Positions 9,538 through 19,128 of a DNA stretch of 64,000 bases are shown here, in pieces. A program made the translations under genes and the position numbers. Within the stretch, counting starts at the first letter, position 1. Every line of letters starts with the position of its first letter. Origin of the DNA: Pontibacter mangrovi (GTDB lineage Bacteria > Bacteroidota > Bacteroidia > Cytophagales > Hymenobacteraceae); NCBI RefSeq assembly GCF_006385705.1, contig NZ_VFRQ01000003.1, positions 310,001 to 374,000 of the forward strand. Direction: 5' to 3'. The notes under the pieces were generated by a model. It was not told the DNA's origin. It made no database searches and was given only the letters and a program-made list of their open reading frames with translations.

Positions 9538-9545
9538 CAAATATA
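9538..9545 (-). promoter_or_regulatory. putative -7 box upstream of the first susC
   Basis: Minus strand TATATTTG matches the TAnnTTTG consensus of Bacteroidota primary sigma factor promoters and would give a leader of roughly 40 bases. The -33 element is not clear. Confidence 0.35.
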
Positions 9546-9870
9546 TATTAATGTTGCAACACTTTACACATCAAGCTTATTTTTTTCCCCTTCAGCGGCA
9601 ATAATGGCTATTTTCTTTGTTGTAACAGGCTTTTATTTACATATAAACATCTATTAATAAGCCATTTACAAACCAGTAAAACTTTTTATAATTTTTTAGC
9701 AATGATGTTAAAACATTCAGAAAAAAGGCTTCAGAGATCATGCCTTGCCTTGAAAAGTACAGTGTTTTGAGGAGCCTGCTGCATTCCGTTTCCTATAGAA
9801 AGAGCGGCATGATTTATACTTTTCATACATCCAGCTTATGTTGTGTCACCCCAATTTTACCTGCATAAAA

Positions 9871-9902
9871 AAAGCGTGTGATGCTTTCGCACCACACGCT
9901 TT
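9871..9902 (-). terminator. terminator downstream of the S9 peptidase gene
   Basis: Arms 9871-9880 (AAAGCGTGTG) and 9893-9902 are complementary around a 12-base loop. On the minus strand the stem is followed by a run of T (complement of 9865-9873). AAGTATA lies at 9914-9920, between the stem and the gene stop. Confidence 0.75.
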
Positions 9903-9922
9903 CCCGGCAGAAAAAGTATAAG

Positions 9923-12328
9923 TTACTTCTTCTGTTTTAGGTTCTCCTCGAACAGCTTAAAGATTCGCTTGTACTCATCGGTCCAACTGGCTGGCTCCGT
10001 GAAGCCGTGGTCCTCGACAGGGTATACCGCCAGTTCCCAATTGTCTTTGCCCAACTCTATCAGGCGCTGCGTCAGGCGCACCACATCCTGGAAGTGCACA
10101 TTGGTATCCACCATACCGTGGCAGATGAGCAAAGCGCCTTTCAACCCCTCTGCATAGTATATAGGGGAGCTTTTGGCATAGGCGGTGCTATCGGTCTGTG
10201 GGGTATTCAGAATGTTGGAGGTATAGCCGTGGTTGTAGTGCGCCCAATCGGTAACAGAGCGCAGGGCGGCACCGGCGGCAAACACATCCGGCTCCGTAAA
10301 CATGGCCATCAGGGTGATAAAGCCGCCGTACGACCCGCCGTAGATGCCGATACGCTTTGGGTCCACGTTATACTTCTCCACCAGAAAATTGGCCCCGTCT
10401 ACCTGGTCGCTCAGGTCTTTCCCGCCCATAAACTGGTAGATGCCGGTGCGCACGTCGCGGCCATAGCCGGCGCTGCCGCGATAGTCAATGTCCAGCACAG
10501 TGTAGCCCTGGTCAGCCAGGAAGTTGTGGAACATGTACTCCCGGAAGTAGGTACTCCACCATTTGTGCGCATTCTGCAGGTAGCCGGCACCATGCACAAA
10601 AATTACTGCGGGGCCATTTTGCTGCGGCTGCTCGGGCTGGTATAGGCGGGCGTATACATCAGCCCCGTCTTTTGCCTTAAAGGTGATTACCTCCGGGTCG
10701 CGCCAGTCGTAAGACTTAAACTCTTCAGTGAGTGAGCTTGTCACCTGCTTCGCCTTAGCACCCTTCTTGTTGTCCATCACATACAGCTCCCAAGGCTTGT
10801 TGCTGTAGGAGTAACGGATCGCCAGGTGCTTCTCATCCGGAGAAAGCTGCACTTCGTGGGCGCCTGCCATACTTGTGAGCTGCACCATGTCGCCTCCGTT
10901 TACCGGCATGCGGTAAAAATGCTGCTCGCCCGGGTGCACTTTGTTGGCTGTAAAATAAAAGTACTTCTTGTCGTCCGACATGCGCACATCCGACACCTCA
11001 AACTTACCACTTGTCAGGGCTTTCTTGTTACCGCTGTTCACGTTTAGAGCATACAGGTGCGAGTATCCGCTTTCTTCCGAGTGGAACCACACGCGCTCGT
11101 TGTCCGGCATCCAGCCAATGTCGCCGGGGCCATAGCCAATGCCAGGGCCGTTTATCCAGGCTTCGTCGCGCTGGCGGTCCAGCAGCGTCAGCTTTGCTGT
11201 GGCAGGGTCTAGCTTCAATATCCATCGGTCTTTGTTATCGGCAGAGCGGGCCACTACTACGGCTTGCTTGCCATTATCAGACCAGTAGGGGCCATAGATA
11301 ACTGTGGTGCGGGGCGACGTTTTTTTTGTTTTGCTATCAGCGGCACTAGCCGAGGCGCTAGCCTTGGCCTCTTTCTCCATTAAGTAGGCCGGCTGTTCAT
11401 AAATCCCTTCCACCTCGTCCATCTTCACGGCGTAGGCTGTGTCGCGGCTGGTGTCGTACACAAAAAGCTCGTAGGTGCTCTGTGCATCGCCCACCTTGGT
11501 TCTGGTACTGATGTCTTCGGTGTAGCCCGACTCTGTTACGAAGTTGGGCACGTTGGCCACTTTGGCGCTTTTAGGCCTGGAGATGAGCTGATAGGTAATA
11601 AAACGCTCGTCCGGGCCCAAAGTCACATTGTTCACCATCTTCTCCCCTACATAAATCTCTTTCGGGCGATCCGGCGCCTCCAGCTTTGCCTGCTTTTCAG
11701 CCGCATCCTTCTCTTCTTTTCTATCGCGCACAATTTGCAACAGCGCCAGCTGCTGCGCCTTTAGCCAGTCGCGCTGCGGGTCTTCTCCTTCTTCAGCTGG
11801 CTTATGCCCTTTCCTGAAATCGGTTAGCTGCGCAGTTTGGCCGCTATTTATATCCCAGGCAAAGAGGTTGCTGTCTTTTATATAAACTACTTTCCGCTCA
11901 CTCTGATTGAAGCCCGGGTTACTCTCCCGCTCCACAGTGTTGGTTACCTGCTGCGTTTTGCCTGATTTGATGTCCAACAGAAAGATATCGCCGTTCTTCT
12001 CGTACACTTTCTTCGTTTCGGCACGGTTGTATGCCCCGCGCTGCGACGGCAGGCTACGGCGCTCCTGCGCACGTACTTTTTGCAGGTTTTTGCCATCTGC
12101 GTTCACGCTGTACAGCGAGTCCTGCGGGTTGCCGTTGGGGTTCCAGTAGAAGTATATTTTCTTTCCGTTTTCTGACCAGAACACGTTGCTCGGCGAGGTG
12201 CCGATCCACTTGGGGTCGCGCATGATCTTTTCTACGCTCAGCTCCATTTTGTCGCCTTGCGCATAAAGATTACCTGCACCCAGCATCAGCAAAGCCATAA
12301 GGGCTACGGCTTTTTGTTTCAGTTGCAT
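9923..12328 (-). CDS. S9-family serine peptidase (prolyl oligopeptidase / DPP-IV type)
   Basis: Secreted or periplasmic serine peptidase of 801 residues. A signal peptide (MQLKQKAVALMALLMLGAGNLYAQ) is followed by a beta-propeller region, about residues 30-550, with repeated WSxxG/SPDEK-type blades, and a C-terminal alpha/beta hydrolase domain. The catalytic triad is visible: Ser666 in GIYGGSYGGF, Asp741 in GMVDTNVHF and His774 in VEDHGF. The family removes dipeptides or cleaves short, often proline-containing, peptides. Its position between two SusCD pairs and beside an amidase suggests processing of imported peptides. Terminators on both sides indicate a single-gene transcript. Confidence 0.92.
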   Translation of the reverse strand: MQLKQKAVALMALLMLGAGNLYAQGDKMELSVEKIMRDPKWIGTSPSNVFWSENGKKIYFYWNPNGNPQDSLYSVNADGKNLQKVRAQERRSLPSQRGAYNRAETKKVYEKNGDIFLLDIKSGKTQQVTNTVERESNPGFNQSERKVVYIKDSNLFAWDINSGQTAQLTDFRKGHKPAEEGEDPQRDWLKAQQLALLQIVRDRKEEKDAAEKQAKLEAPDRPKEIYVGEKMVNNVTLGPDERFITYQLISRPKSAKVANVPNFVTESGYTEDISTRTKVGDAQSTYELFVYDTSRDTAYAVKMDEVEGIYEQPAYLMEKEAKASASASAADSKTKKTSPRTTVIYGPYWSDNGKQAVVVARSADNKDRWILKLDPATAKLTLLDRQRDEAWINGPGIGYGPGDIGWMPDNERVWFHSEESGYSHLYALNVNSGNKKALTSGKFEVSDVRMSDDKKYFYFTANKVHPGEQHFYRMPVNGGDMVQLTSMAGAHEVQLSPDEKHLAIRYSYSNKPWELYVMDNKKGAKAKQVTSSLTEEFKSYDWRDPEVITFKAKDGADVYARLYQPEQPQQNGPAVIFVHGAGYLQNAHKWWSTYFREYMFHNFLADQGYTVLDIDYRGSAGYGRDVRTGIYQFMGGKDLSDQVDGANFLVEKYNVDPKRIGIYGGSYGGFITLMAMFTEPDVFAAGAALRSVTDWAHYNHGYTSNILNTPQTDSTAYAKSSPIYYAEGLKGALLICHGMVDTNVHFQDVVRLTQRLIELGKDNWELAVYPVEDHGFTEPASWTDEYKRIFKLFEENLKQKK

Positions 12329-12394
12329 GTTTACTGTTTTAGGTTTAGATAGATTAGGATGTGCCTCAAATTAAAGTATAAACACGAATTAAGC

Positions 12395-12436
12395 AAAAGG
12401 CCGCACTAGAGAGCCGGTGCCCGGGTGCGGCCTTTT
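12395..12436 (-). terminator. terminator downstream of the amidase gene
   Basis: Arms 12395-12406 (AAAAGGCCGCAC) and 12425-12436 are complementary, with an 18-base loop. AAGTATA (12374-12380) and TATACTT (12437-12443) flank the hairpin as an inverted pair; the second overlaps the amidase stop codon. Confidence 0.8.
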
Positions 12437-12442
12437 TATACT

Positions 12443-14116
12443 TTAGGACTTCTTCTTTTTGCTGAAATCCATACTTGGGTGCTTCTCCTCGTGCGGCGTT
12501 ATACTTTGGTAAAACCTGGCAAAGCTTAGCAGCTCCGCCTCCCCGAAAAGCTTGCCCATAAACGTAATCGTAGTTGGCAAACCGTTATCGCGGAAGCCGT
12601 TTGGCACCACCACGCACGGGTGGCCGGTAAGGTTGGTTATCACAAGGTTATTGCTGGCAAAAGACGGACTGATATATACGTCTACATCCTGCAGTGCCTC
12701 CTGCATTTGCTGCACCAGCAGAGAGCGCACGCGCTGCGCCTGCAAGTACTCTACGGCAGGTATAAAACGTGCTGTTCTGAAAGTGTTGGGCCATGCGTTT
12801 TTATGCTGTGCTACCAACAGGCTGTCGCGGCCGCTGCGGGTCAGTTCATCAAAGGCGGCTGCCCCTTCCACCGAAATGGTCATGGCCAGCTCGTTGGCAG
12901 GCAGGTCTGGCAGGGAAATCGGTACCAGTTCCACTCCTGCTTTCTGCAGCGCATCCAATGTAGCCTGGTCATTTTCCCTGAAGCCATACTTCTTCGCGAA
13001 GTCACCTTTCAAATACCCAACGCGCATTTTCTTCGGATTTATACTTGGGCTGTAGTTGAACGGCGCATCATACACTGACTGGTCTTTTCCGTCCGGGCCA
13101 TAGATGGCGTTAAACACAATGGCGCAGTCTTCGGCAGAGCGGGCGATGGGCCCGATCTTGTCCATGGACCAGCTCAGGGCCATAGCCCCGTGGCGGCTCA
13201 CGCGGCCAAAGGTGGGGCGGAGGCCGGTGGTGCCGCAGGCTGTAGACGGCGACACGATAGAGCCCAGCGTTTCGGTACCGATGGCGTAAGGCAGCAGACC
13301 GGCTGCCACTGCCGCCGCCGACCCGGCCGATGAACCGCTGGAGCCTTGGTTAACATCCCACGGGGTACGGGTTTTGCCGCCGTACCATACATCGCCCATG
13401 GCCAGCGCACCTAAGGTTGTTTTTGCCATCAGCACACCGCCTGCCTCCTGCAGCCTTTGCACCACGGTAGCATCCTCGTCTATCACCTGGTCTTTGTAAG
13501 GCATGGCGCCCCAGGTTGTTTTATACTTGCGGGTGGAGAGCAGGTCCTTTACGCCAAACGGAATGCCGTGCAGCATACCTTTATACTTGCCGGCCTTTAT
13601 TTCCTTGTCTGCCTGCCTGGCCTGTTGCAGCGCCAGCTCTTCTGTCAGGGTTGTTACGCACTCTAGGGTTGGTCCATACTTCTTCAGGCGACTGAGGTAG
13701 AATTTCGTTAGCTCCTCGGAGGTAATTTGCTGCGTTCGCACCAGTTCCGCTAGTTGGGGTATGGTGTAAAATGCCAGCTCGTCGCGCTTCTTCGGCAGCT
13801 TTACGCCTTGCGGTCGCTCTACCTCAAAAGCTGATTTCTGCGTCTCGAAAGTAAAGCCTACCGGAATCGGGTTGAATACCAGCGCCGGTGCAACGCTGTT
13901 GGGCAAATCCTGCTTGCGGAGCACCTCATAGCTTTTCTTTAGGTCTTCCAGTTCAGACACCGTAGAGTCTAGCTGAGCATCTGAGAAGTGCAGGCCAAAC
14001 ACTTTTTGGGCCTCCTGCAGCACGCTTACCGACAGCTCGTTATCTGCTACCCTGGCAACAAATGCTCCTGATACAAAGCAGGCAGCACCCAACAGGGCTA
14101 TGGTTTTGTTTTTCAT
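12443..14116 (-). CDS. amidase-signature family enzyme
   Basis: Exported amidase of 557 residues in the GatA/FAAH amidase-signature family, which hydrolyses carboxamide bonds. The first 20 residues are hydrophobic (MKNKTIALLGAACFVSGAFV) and fit a signal peptide or anchor. The Ser-cisSer-Lys triad is present: Lys190 in FGVKDLL, the cis-Ser at about 262-263 in GSSAGSAAAVAAG, and nucleophile Ser286 in TETLGSIVSPS. About 100 extra residues precede the catalytic domain, so it is not a GatA subunit of the tRNA amidotransferase; no gatB or gatC is near. The neighbouring peptidase and SusCD genes suggest use of peptide or amide nutrients. Confidence 0.9.
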   Translation of the reverse strand: MKNKTIALLGAACFVSGAFVARVADNELSVSVLQEAQKVFGLHFSDAQLDSTVSELEDLKKSYEVLRKQDLPNSVAPALVFNPIPVGFTFETQKSAFEVERPQGVKLPKKRDELAFYTIPQLAELVRTQQITSEELTKFYLSRLKKYGPTLECVTTLTEELALQQARQADKEIKAGKYKGMLHGIPFGVKDLLSTRKYKTTWGAMPYKDQVIDEDATVVQRLQEAGGVLMAKTTLGALAMGDVWYGGKTRTPWDVNQGSSGSSAGSAAAVAAGLLPYAIGTETLGSIVSPSTACGTTGLRPTFGRVSRHGAMALSWSMDKIGPIARSAEDCAIVFNAIYGPDGKDQSVYDAPFNYSPSINPKKMRVGYLKGDFAKKYGFRENDQATLDALQKAGVELVPISLPDLPANELAMTISVEGAAAFDELTRSGRDSLLVAQHKNAWPNTFRTARFIPAVEYLQAQRVRSLLVQQMQEALQDVDVYISPSFASNNLVITNLTGHPCVVVPNGFRDNGLPTTITFMGKLFGEAELLSFARFYQSITPHEEKHPSMDFSKKKKS

Positions 14117-14203
14117 CTGGTTTAGAGGTTTTGGCTTCCTAAGTTAAGGAATTTATACTTTAAAAAGCACTGTTGCCCCAGTGTTAGAGCTGGCGCAAAA
14201 AAA

Positions 14204-14232
14204 AAGAGGCTACCCTTGTTGGGTAGCCTCTT
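14204..14232 (-). terminator. terminator of the second SusCD operon
   Basis: Arms 14204-14215 and 14221-14232 (AAGAGGCTACCC and complement) with a 5-base loop. On the minus strand a run of T follows (complement of the A-run 14197-14205). Confidence 0.85.
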
Positions 14233-14274
14233 GCTGTTATAGTTTTAAGGATGCAGCACATCCTTAACTTATTT

Positions 14275-15825
14275 TTACTGATACAGAGCCGGGTTGTTCA
14301 GGAGCTCTGCTTGCGGAATCGGGAAGGTCATTTCATCATCTTCCCATCCGAAGGTTTGGCCAGCCAGGAACAGGTGGTTCTCGCCTCTGGTGATTGACTT
14401 CTTGAGTCTCTTCAGCGCCAGGTAGGTCTTACCCTCGCCCCACAGCTCAATACGCGTCTGCAGGAAAACTTCATCTAGAAGTGCATCGCCACTCAGCGTC
14501 GCCAGATAATCTTCATAAGCATCAGCTCCTGTTGTTGCCTCGCTACCTGCCACTTCTCTGCGGCGCTGCTCCATCAGCATGGCCAGCATGGCTTTCGCCT
14601 CCGCATCGTTACCTAAGCGGGCGTTGGCCTCCGCATTCAGCAGAACCATCTCCTCAATACGCATGTACACATAGTCTGTTACTACGTTACGCTGGCCACC
14701 TTTTACTCTATCTGGAGCATAGAATTTATTGATAGGCATCAGGTCGTAAGGCTCGTAAAACTGACCTTTTCTGTAGTCATCGCTAGGGATAGCATTGTAC
14801 AGGCTAGCGTCAATCACTTTAGGGTCACCTGCCCAGGCATAGCTATAGGTAAACAAGTCCACCTGCCCCCACCAGGATACCAGATCCAGGTTAATGTCCA
14901 GCGTAAGGTCTACGCCCCACATCCAGCTTGGGCTGGCTACATCATTAAAGCCTGCGCTTTCTCTGTTTGTGATTTTACCGTCCGCATCGAACTGCGCCAC
15001 TACCTGGTTTGGAGTTAACATCGCGTACTCACCACTTGTAATGATCTCATCCGTAAGCGTTACAACGCGCTGCAGGTCTTCTGTGGTGCCTCTGGCAGAT
15101 AGTGCATACACAAGCAAACCTTTAGCTACAGATTGATTGATTTCATTTTTAGCGCCTCGCTCAAACCCATCTAACAGGGTAATAGCCTCCTCCAAGTCTT
15201 TTATAATCTGCTCATATACTTGTGCAGAAGTACTTAGTGGTTGCGCCGGAACAGTGGTATCTGTATAAATGGGTAGTATTGCTTCAGAACCTGTTCCGTA
15301 TCCTTTAGCATACAGGTTGGCCAGGTAGAAATATCCGTACGCACGCATGGCTTTTGCCTGCCCCATTACGTACTGTCTATCCACCTCTTCTTGTACTGCA
15401 TCGTTACCACCCAGGATCTCGATCAGGGTATTAGCGCTGAAAATGATCTGATAATAATAGCGCCAAGGCTGGTAAGCATCGTTCAGCGTATAGTTGGTAG
15501 TGGCCTGGTATCTGGCCAGGGTTGTATACCAGCCATAGTTTGTACCCGCCAGCACCATGTCTGACGACAACATATCTGTATAGATGTCGTAGCCTTTCTG
15601 GCCAAAATCATCGTGACCCGTAGTACCACCTGTTCCCGTATTGTACATATTCGAATATATACCGGCCATAAAACCTTTCAGAAGTGACGGGTCAGTTTCT
15701 GCGGCAGTTTTAATTTGCTCTGGAGACAATTGTTGTGATGGCTTGGTGTCCAAGAAATCATCCTTGCAGCTCGTGGTTAGAACTGATAACGCCAGCGCAC
15801 CTATTATATATAAATTCTTTTTCAT
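14275..15825 (-). CDS. SusD/RagB-family nutrient-binding lipoprotein
   Basis: Surface lipoprotein of 516 residues, partner of the SusC just upstream. The signal peptide ends in a lipobox at Cys20 (MKKNLYIIGALALSVLTTSC) followed by KDDFLDTKPSQQLSPEQI, the classic SusD N-terminus. The TPR-like RQYVMGQAKAMRAYGYFYLANLYAKG segment and the C-terminal RIELWGEGKTYLALKRLKK with the final FPIPQAELLNNPAL are hallmark RagB/SusD segments. It begins 10 bases after the susC stop, so the two are translated from one mRNA. It belongs to a different SusD subgroup from the one at 4.8-6.3 kb. Confidence 0.95.
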   Translation of the reverse strand: MKKNLYIIGALALSVLTTSCKDDFLDTKPSQQLSPEQIKTAAETDPSLLKGFMAGIYSNMYNTGTGGTTGHDDFGQKGYDIYTDMLSSDMVLAGTNYGWYTTLARYQATTNYTLNDAYQPWRYYYQIIFSANTLIEILGGNDAVQEEVDRQYVMGQAKAMRAYGYFYLANLYAKGYGTGSEAILPIYTDTTVPAQPLSTSAQVYEQIIKDLEEAITLLDGFERGAKNEINQSVAKGLLVYALSARGTTEDLQRVVTLTDEIITSGEYAMLTPNQVVAQFDADGKITNRESAGFNDVASPSWMWGVDLTLDINLDLVSWWGQVDLFTYSYAWAGDPKVIDASLYNAIPSDDYRKGQFYEPYDLMPINKFYAPDRVKGGQRNVVTDYVYMRIEEMVLLNAEANARLGNDAEAKAMLAMLMEQRRREVAGSEATTGADAYEDYLATLSGDALLDEVFLQTRIELWGEGKTYLALKRLKKSITRGENHLFLAGQTFGWEDDEMTFPIPQAELLNNPALYQ

Positions 15826-15835
15826 TTCGGTAAAC

Positions 15836-18800
15836 TTAGATTTTGATTCTTAGACCTGCTGTAACAGTAGAAAGCGGAGAGTAACGATATGTGTCTGAGT
15901 CTCCTGCCTCTGCAGTTGATGGGTTGAAGCCATCACGCTTGGTGTTGATCCACAGGTTATCTCCCGATATCCACACAGAAAGTCCGCCTACGCCAATTTT
16001 GCTTGTATAGCTGGTTGGCAACGTATAGCTCAGGCGTACATTGTTTAGCACCAGGTAGTTTGCCTTCGTCAGAAAGCGTGTAGACAGTGAGCTAACGTTT
16101 TGATCCAGGTCATTTGAAAGCCTTGGCACGTCTGTTTCGTCGCCAGGGTTCTGCCATCTGTTCAGGATGTCTTTATGCCAGTTGTTACCACCTACGTTAG
16201 TATTGCTCATCAGCTGCGCATAAGTATAGTCATAAGCGTAGCCTCCAAAGCTGTACAGCATCTGCACGTTCAGGTCAAAGCCTTTATAACCAGCACCCAG
16301 GTTAAAGGCACCTCTTACGTCCGGAATAGCAGACTTACCAACATACTTCTGCGTCGCACTTGAATACAACTTTGTAGTAGTTGACTTGATGTCAGACTCA
16401 TTTACATCCGGGTTGTTGGTCAGATAGTCCGTCATGCTGGCAATTTCCTCGCCATCATCCACCGTATTGTTGCCGTTGGCGTCGTTGTAGTACAGGTTCC
16501 AGGTAGAGGTACCATCCTGCGGATCAACACCGGCCCACTCTCTCATGTAGAAATCGAAGATAGAGTGGCCTGTTGCCCATCCGTAAGGTGCCTGAACGTC
16601 AATGGCTTTCTCTTCGCCCGTTACTGGGTCGATAGGTGCGCCTGTTAGCTCATTGCTAAACATTTCACCGTTCAGATTCAGGCTCAGGCGGTAGTCTTTG
16701 CCTTTAAACACATCACCGGTAAAATCAAACTCAAGGCCGTTGTTTCTCAAGCCTCCAGCGTTTTGCGTCAGGATAGCATAACCCAGTGACGGAGCTTGTC
16801 TTACGTTAAAGATCAGGTCATCTGTGTTCTTCACATAATAATCGATAGAGCCTGAGAAACGGCTGCCAATCTCGAACTCAAATCCTGTTTGGAACATTTT
16901 CGATGTCTCCCAAGTCAACTCTGAGCTTCCTCTTGAATCAAAAGAGAAGGCCGGGTTGTCGTTCAAGTTGTCTACGTTAAATTTGTCATATCCAGGATAG
17001 AAACCAACGCCTGCCTGATCACCAATCAGACCGTAGCTGGCTTTCAGCTTCAGGAAGTCGAATACCGGCAGGTTATCCATGAAGTCTTCATCAGAAATAA
17101 CCCAGGCAGCGCCCAAAGACCCAAAAGTGCCCCACTTATCTTCACGGAATCTGGAAGAACCGTCTCTACGGATAGTGGCCGACAGGAAGTACTTCTTATC
17201 CAGATCGTAGTTAGCCTGTGCAAAATAGCTTTCCAGAGCATACTCATCCGTATAAGATGAAGAAGGGTTCTTCACAACAGCATTATTTAGATCCAAATTA
17301 TTTGGATCAACTAAGTTATATGCTGAAGCCGACATGATGTTACGATTCCAGTTAGTTGCCTCGTGTGCGGCCATAACCTCCAGGCTGTGGTCTCCGAACG
17401 TTCTGTTAAAGCGCAACAGGTTTAACAGGTTGTAGTTAAACAGCTCGGTACGCTGCAGATATATACTACCGTTTTGTGAAGCAGAGCCGCCATAGTACTT
17501 GTTGCCTCTGTTCATGTAGTTGTTGTGGTAGTACTGTGCACCGAAGCGGTTCTCGAAGGTAAGGCCTTCTGTGAGGGTGAAATCCAGGTTGGCGCTTCCG
17601 TTCAGTTCGTTACGCTTCTGTCTGTTGATGTCATAAGTTGCATCAGCAATTGAGTTTGTCAAACCACCAAAAGCACGGGAGAACCCTCTTCTATCACCAT
17701 AGTCAAATTGATTGCCACCAAAGATCGGGTCAGTGATCAGGTTTCCTTCCGCGTCTCTCATGAACAGCGGGTAGATGGAAGGAATGTTATCCACAAACCA
17801 GAAGATGCTGCCGGAGTCTTCGCTTTGTCCGTTGTTGTTCGTTTCGGAACGGGCGTAGTTAAAGTTCACCCCGCCTGTCAACCAGGAGTTGATCTCCTGC
17901 TTCACGTTCAGGCGTGCAGACAGACGCTCATAGTCAGAGTTGATCAGGTAGCCCTGGTCATCCAGATAACCGAAAGAAGAGTAGTAGCTAGTTTTGTCAG
18001 AAGATCCCCCGAACTTCACATTCACCTCTCTGCGAGCTGAATTTTGGAAACCATAGTCTTCCCAATTTTCCGGGTCATACTTTCTTGTTACGCCTGGTCT
18101 TACTGTTCTTGTTGCCGGGTCGATCAACTCCCCTCCGTCTGCTACGTTCCACAGGTTATAGCCAGGTGAAATACCTTTGCTGGAGAACAAATTATCATTA
18201 GCATAAGATTCACCATCAAACCCTTCTTCTACTCCATAATTATAAAGCGCTTCCCAGCTCAGGCCGATATATTGCTCCGGCGATTTGATAATATCGTAAC
18301 GAGGCAGCAAGGCCATGTTCGTACCAAGGTTAGCGTCTACTTCGATGTAAGATTTTTGGCCTCTACCGCTCTTGGTCGTGATCAGCACCACGCCGTTAGC
18401 GCCTCTGGAACCGTAGATAGCAGTTGCAGCGGCGTCTTTCAGAATAGTGGTAGACTCAATGTCGGCTGGGTTGATAGAGTTAAGGCTTCCTGAGAATGGC
18501 ACACCGTCCACTACATATAGCGGATCACGGTTACCGTTAAGAGAGCCAATACCACGAATACGGATAGTAGCCTCCGTACCCGGCTGGCCACTGGTGTTAA
18601 TCACGCGCACACCGGCAACCTCACCTGCCAATGCCTGCGAAACGTTGGATACGCTCTTGCTCTCCAATTTCTCGGCGCTAACAACTTTAGCAGTACCGGT
18701 AAAGGATTCCTGTGTGGCTGTTCCGTATCCCACTACCACAACTTCCTCCAGCTGCTTCTGGTCTACAGACAGCGTTACGTTTACTGTTGATGCATTTCCG

Positions 18801-19057
18801 ATTTCACGCTCCGCGGTGGTATAGCCAATAAAGCTAAATACCAGCGTGTTGCTTCCCTCAGGCACATTGATGGTATAACTACCGTTGGCACCGGTTGCTG
18901 TGCCCACCTGAGTACCTTTTGCCAATACAGTAACGCCCGGCAATCCTTGCCCGCTCTCTGCGTCGGTTACTGTACCTGTTACCGTTTTACCCTGCGCCAT
19001 TGCCTGCTGCAACAGCGTAACTACCAGAATAAAACTGAGTAGTAGCAGTTTTTTCAT
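15836..19057 (-). CDS. SusC/RagA-family TonB-linked outer-membrane transporter
   Basis: Outer-membrane active transporter of 1073 residues. Parts in order: signal peptide (MKKLLLLSFILVVTLLQQAMA), carboxypeptidase-regulatory-like domain at about 25-100 (VTGTVTDAESGQGLPGVTV), TonB-box-like EVVVVGYGT, plug (ALAGEVAGVRV, PLYVVDGVPFSG, ILKDAAATAIYGSRGANGV) and barrel ending SPLSTVTAGLRIKI. The GYGTATQESFTG and IYGSRGANGVVLITTK stretches are typical RagA motifs. First gene of a two-gene operon with the SusD gene. The upstream region carries a TAnnTTTG box and a 12-bp inverted repeat, so regulation at the promoter or leader is likely. Confidence 0.96.
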   Translation of the reverse strand: MKKLLLLSFILVVTLLQQAMAQGKTVTGTVTDAESGQGLPGVTVLAKGTQVGTATGANGSYTINVPEGSNTLVFSFIGYTTAEREIGNASTVNVTLSVDQKQLEEVVVVGYGTATQESFTGTAKVVSAEKLESKSVSNVSQALAGEVAGVRVINTSGQPGTEATIRIRGIGSLNGNRDPLYVVDGVPFSGSLNSINPADIESTTILKDAAATAIYGSRGANGVVLITTKSGRGQKSYIEVDANLGTNMALLPRYDIIKSPEQYIGLSWEALYNYGVEEGFDGESYANDNLFSSKGISPGYNLWNVADGGELIDPATRTVRPGVTRKYDPENWEDYGFQNSARREVNVKFGGSSDKTSYYSSFGYLDDQGYLINSDYERLSARLNVKQEINSWLTGGVNFNYARSETNNNGQSEDSGSIFWFVDNIPSIYPLFMRDAEGNLITDPIFGGNQFDYGDRRGFSRAFGGLTNSIADATYDINRQKRNELNGSANLDFTLTEGLTFENRFGAQYYHNNYMNRGNKYYGGSASQNGSIYLQRTELFNYNLLNLLRFNRTFGDHSLEVMAAHEATNWNRNIMSASAYNLVDPNNLDLNNAVVKNPSSSYTDEYALESYFAQANYDLDKKYFLSATIRRDGSSRFREDKWGTFGSLGAAWVISDEDFMDNLPVFDFLKLKASYGLIGDQAGVGFYPGYDKFNVDNLNDNPAFSFDSRGSSELTWETSKMFQTGFEFEIGSRFSGSIDYYVKNTDDLIFNVRQAPSLGYAILTQNAGGLRNNGLEFDFTGDVFKGKDYRLSLNLNGEMFSNELTGAPIDPVTGEEKAIDVQAPYGWATGHSIFDFYMREWAGVDPQDGTSTWNLYYNDANGNNTVDDGEEIASMTDYLTNNPDVNESDIKSTTTKLYSSATQKYVGKSAIPDVRGAFNLGAGYKGFDLNVQMLYSFGGYAYDYTYAQLMSNTNVGGNNWHKDILNRWQNPGDETDVPRLSNDLDQNVSSLSTRFLTKANYLVLNNVRLSYTLPTSYTSKIGVGGLSVWISGDNLWINTKRDGFNPSTAEAGDSDTYRYSPLSTVTAGLRIKI

Positions 19058-19064
19058 AAAAAAT

Positions 19065-19128
19065 AATTAAGGTGAATAATTGGTTTGAATGTGTTCTACA
19101 TCCAAACATAACTATTTTCACCTTAATT
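19065..19128 (-). promoter_or_regulatory. 12-bp inverted repeat around the susC promoter/leader
   Basis: AATTAAGGTGAA at 19065-19076 and its exact complement at 19117-19128 bracket 40 bases that contain a minus-strand TATGTTTG (19103-19110). The proximal arm lies 8 bases upstream of the susC ATG. It could be an operator or a long-loop leader hairpin. Confidence 0.45.
19103..19110 (-). promoter_or_regulatory. putative -7 box of the second SusCD operon
   Basis: Minus strand TATGTTTG matches TAnnTTTG and would place the transcript start about 40 bases before the ATG at 19057. The -33 region is A/T-rich with no exact TTTG. Confidence 0.4.

Larger units (their letters stand above)
9493..9922. other. 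intergenic region between susC and the S9 peptidase gene
   Basis: 430 bases without a coding region. It holds the susC promoter candidate near 9540, an A/T-rich stretch, one TATACTT near 9814, and the peptidase terminator at 9871-9902. Nothing else was recognised. Confidence 0.6.
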
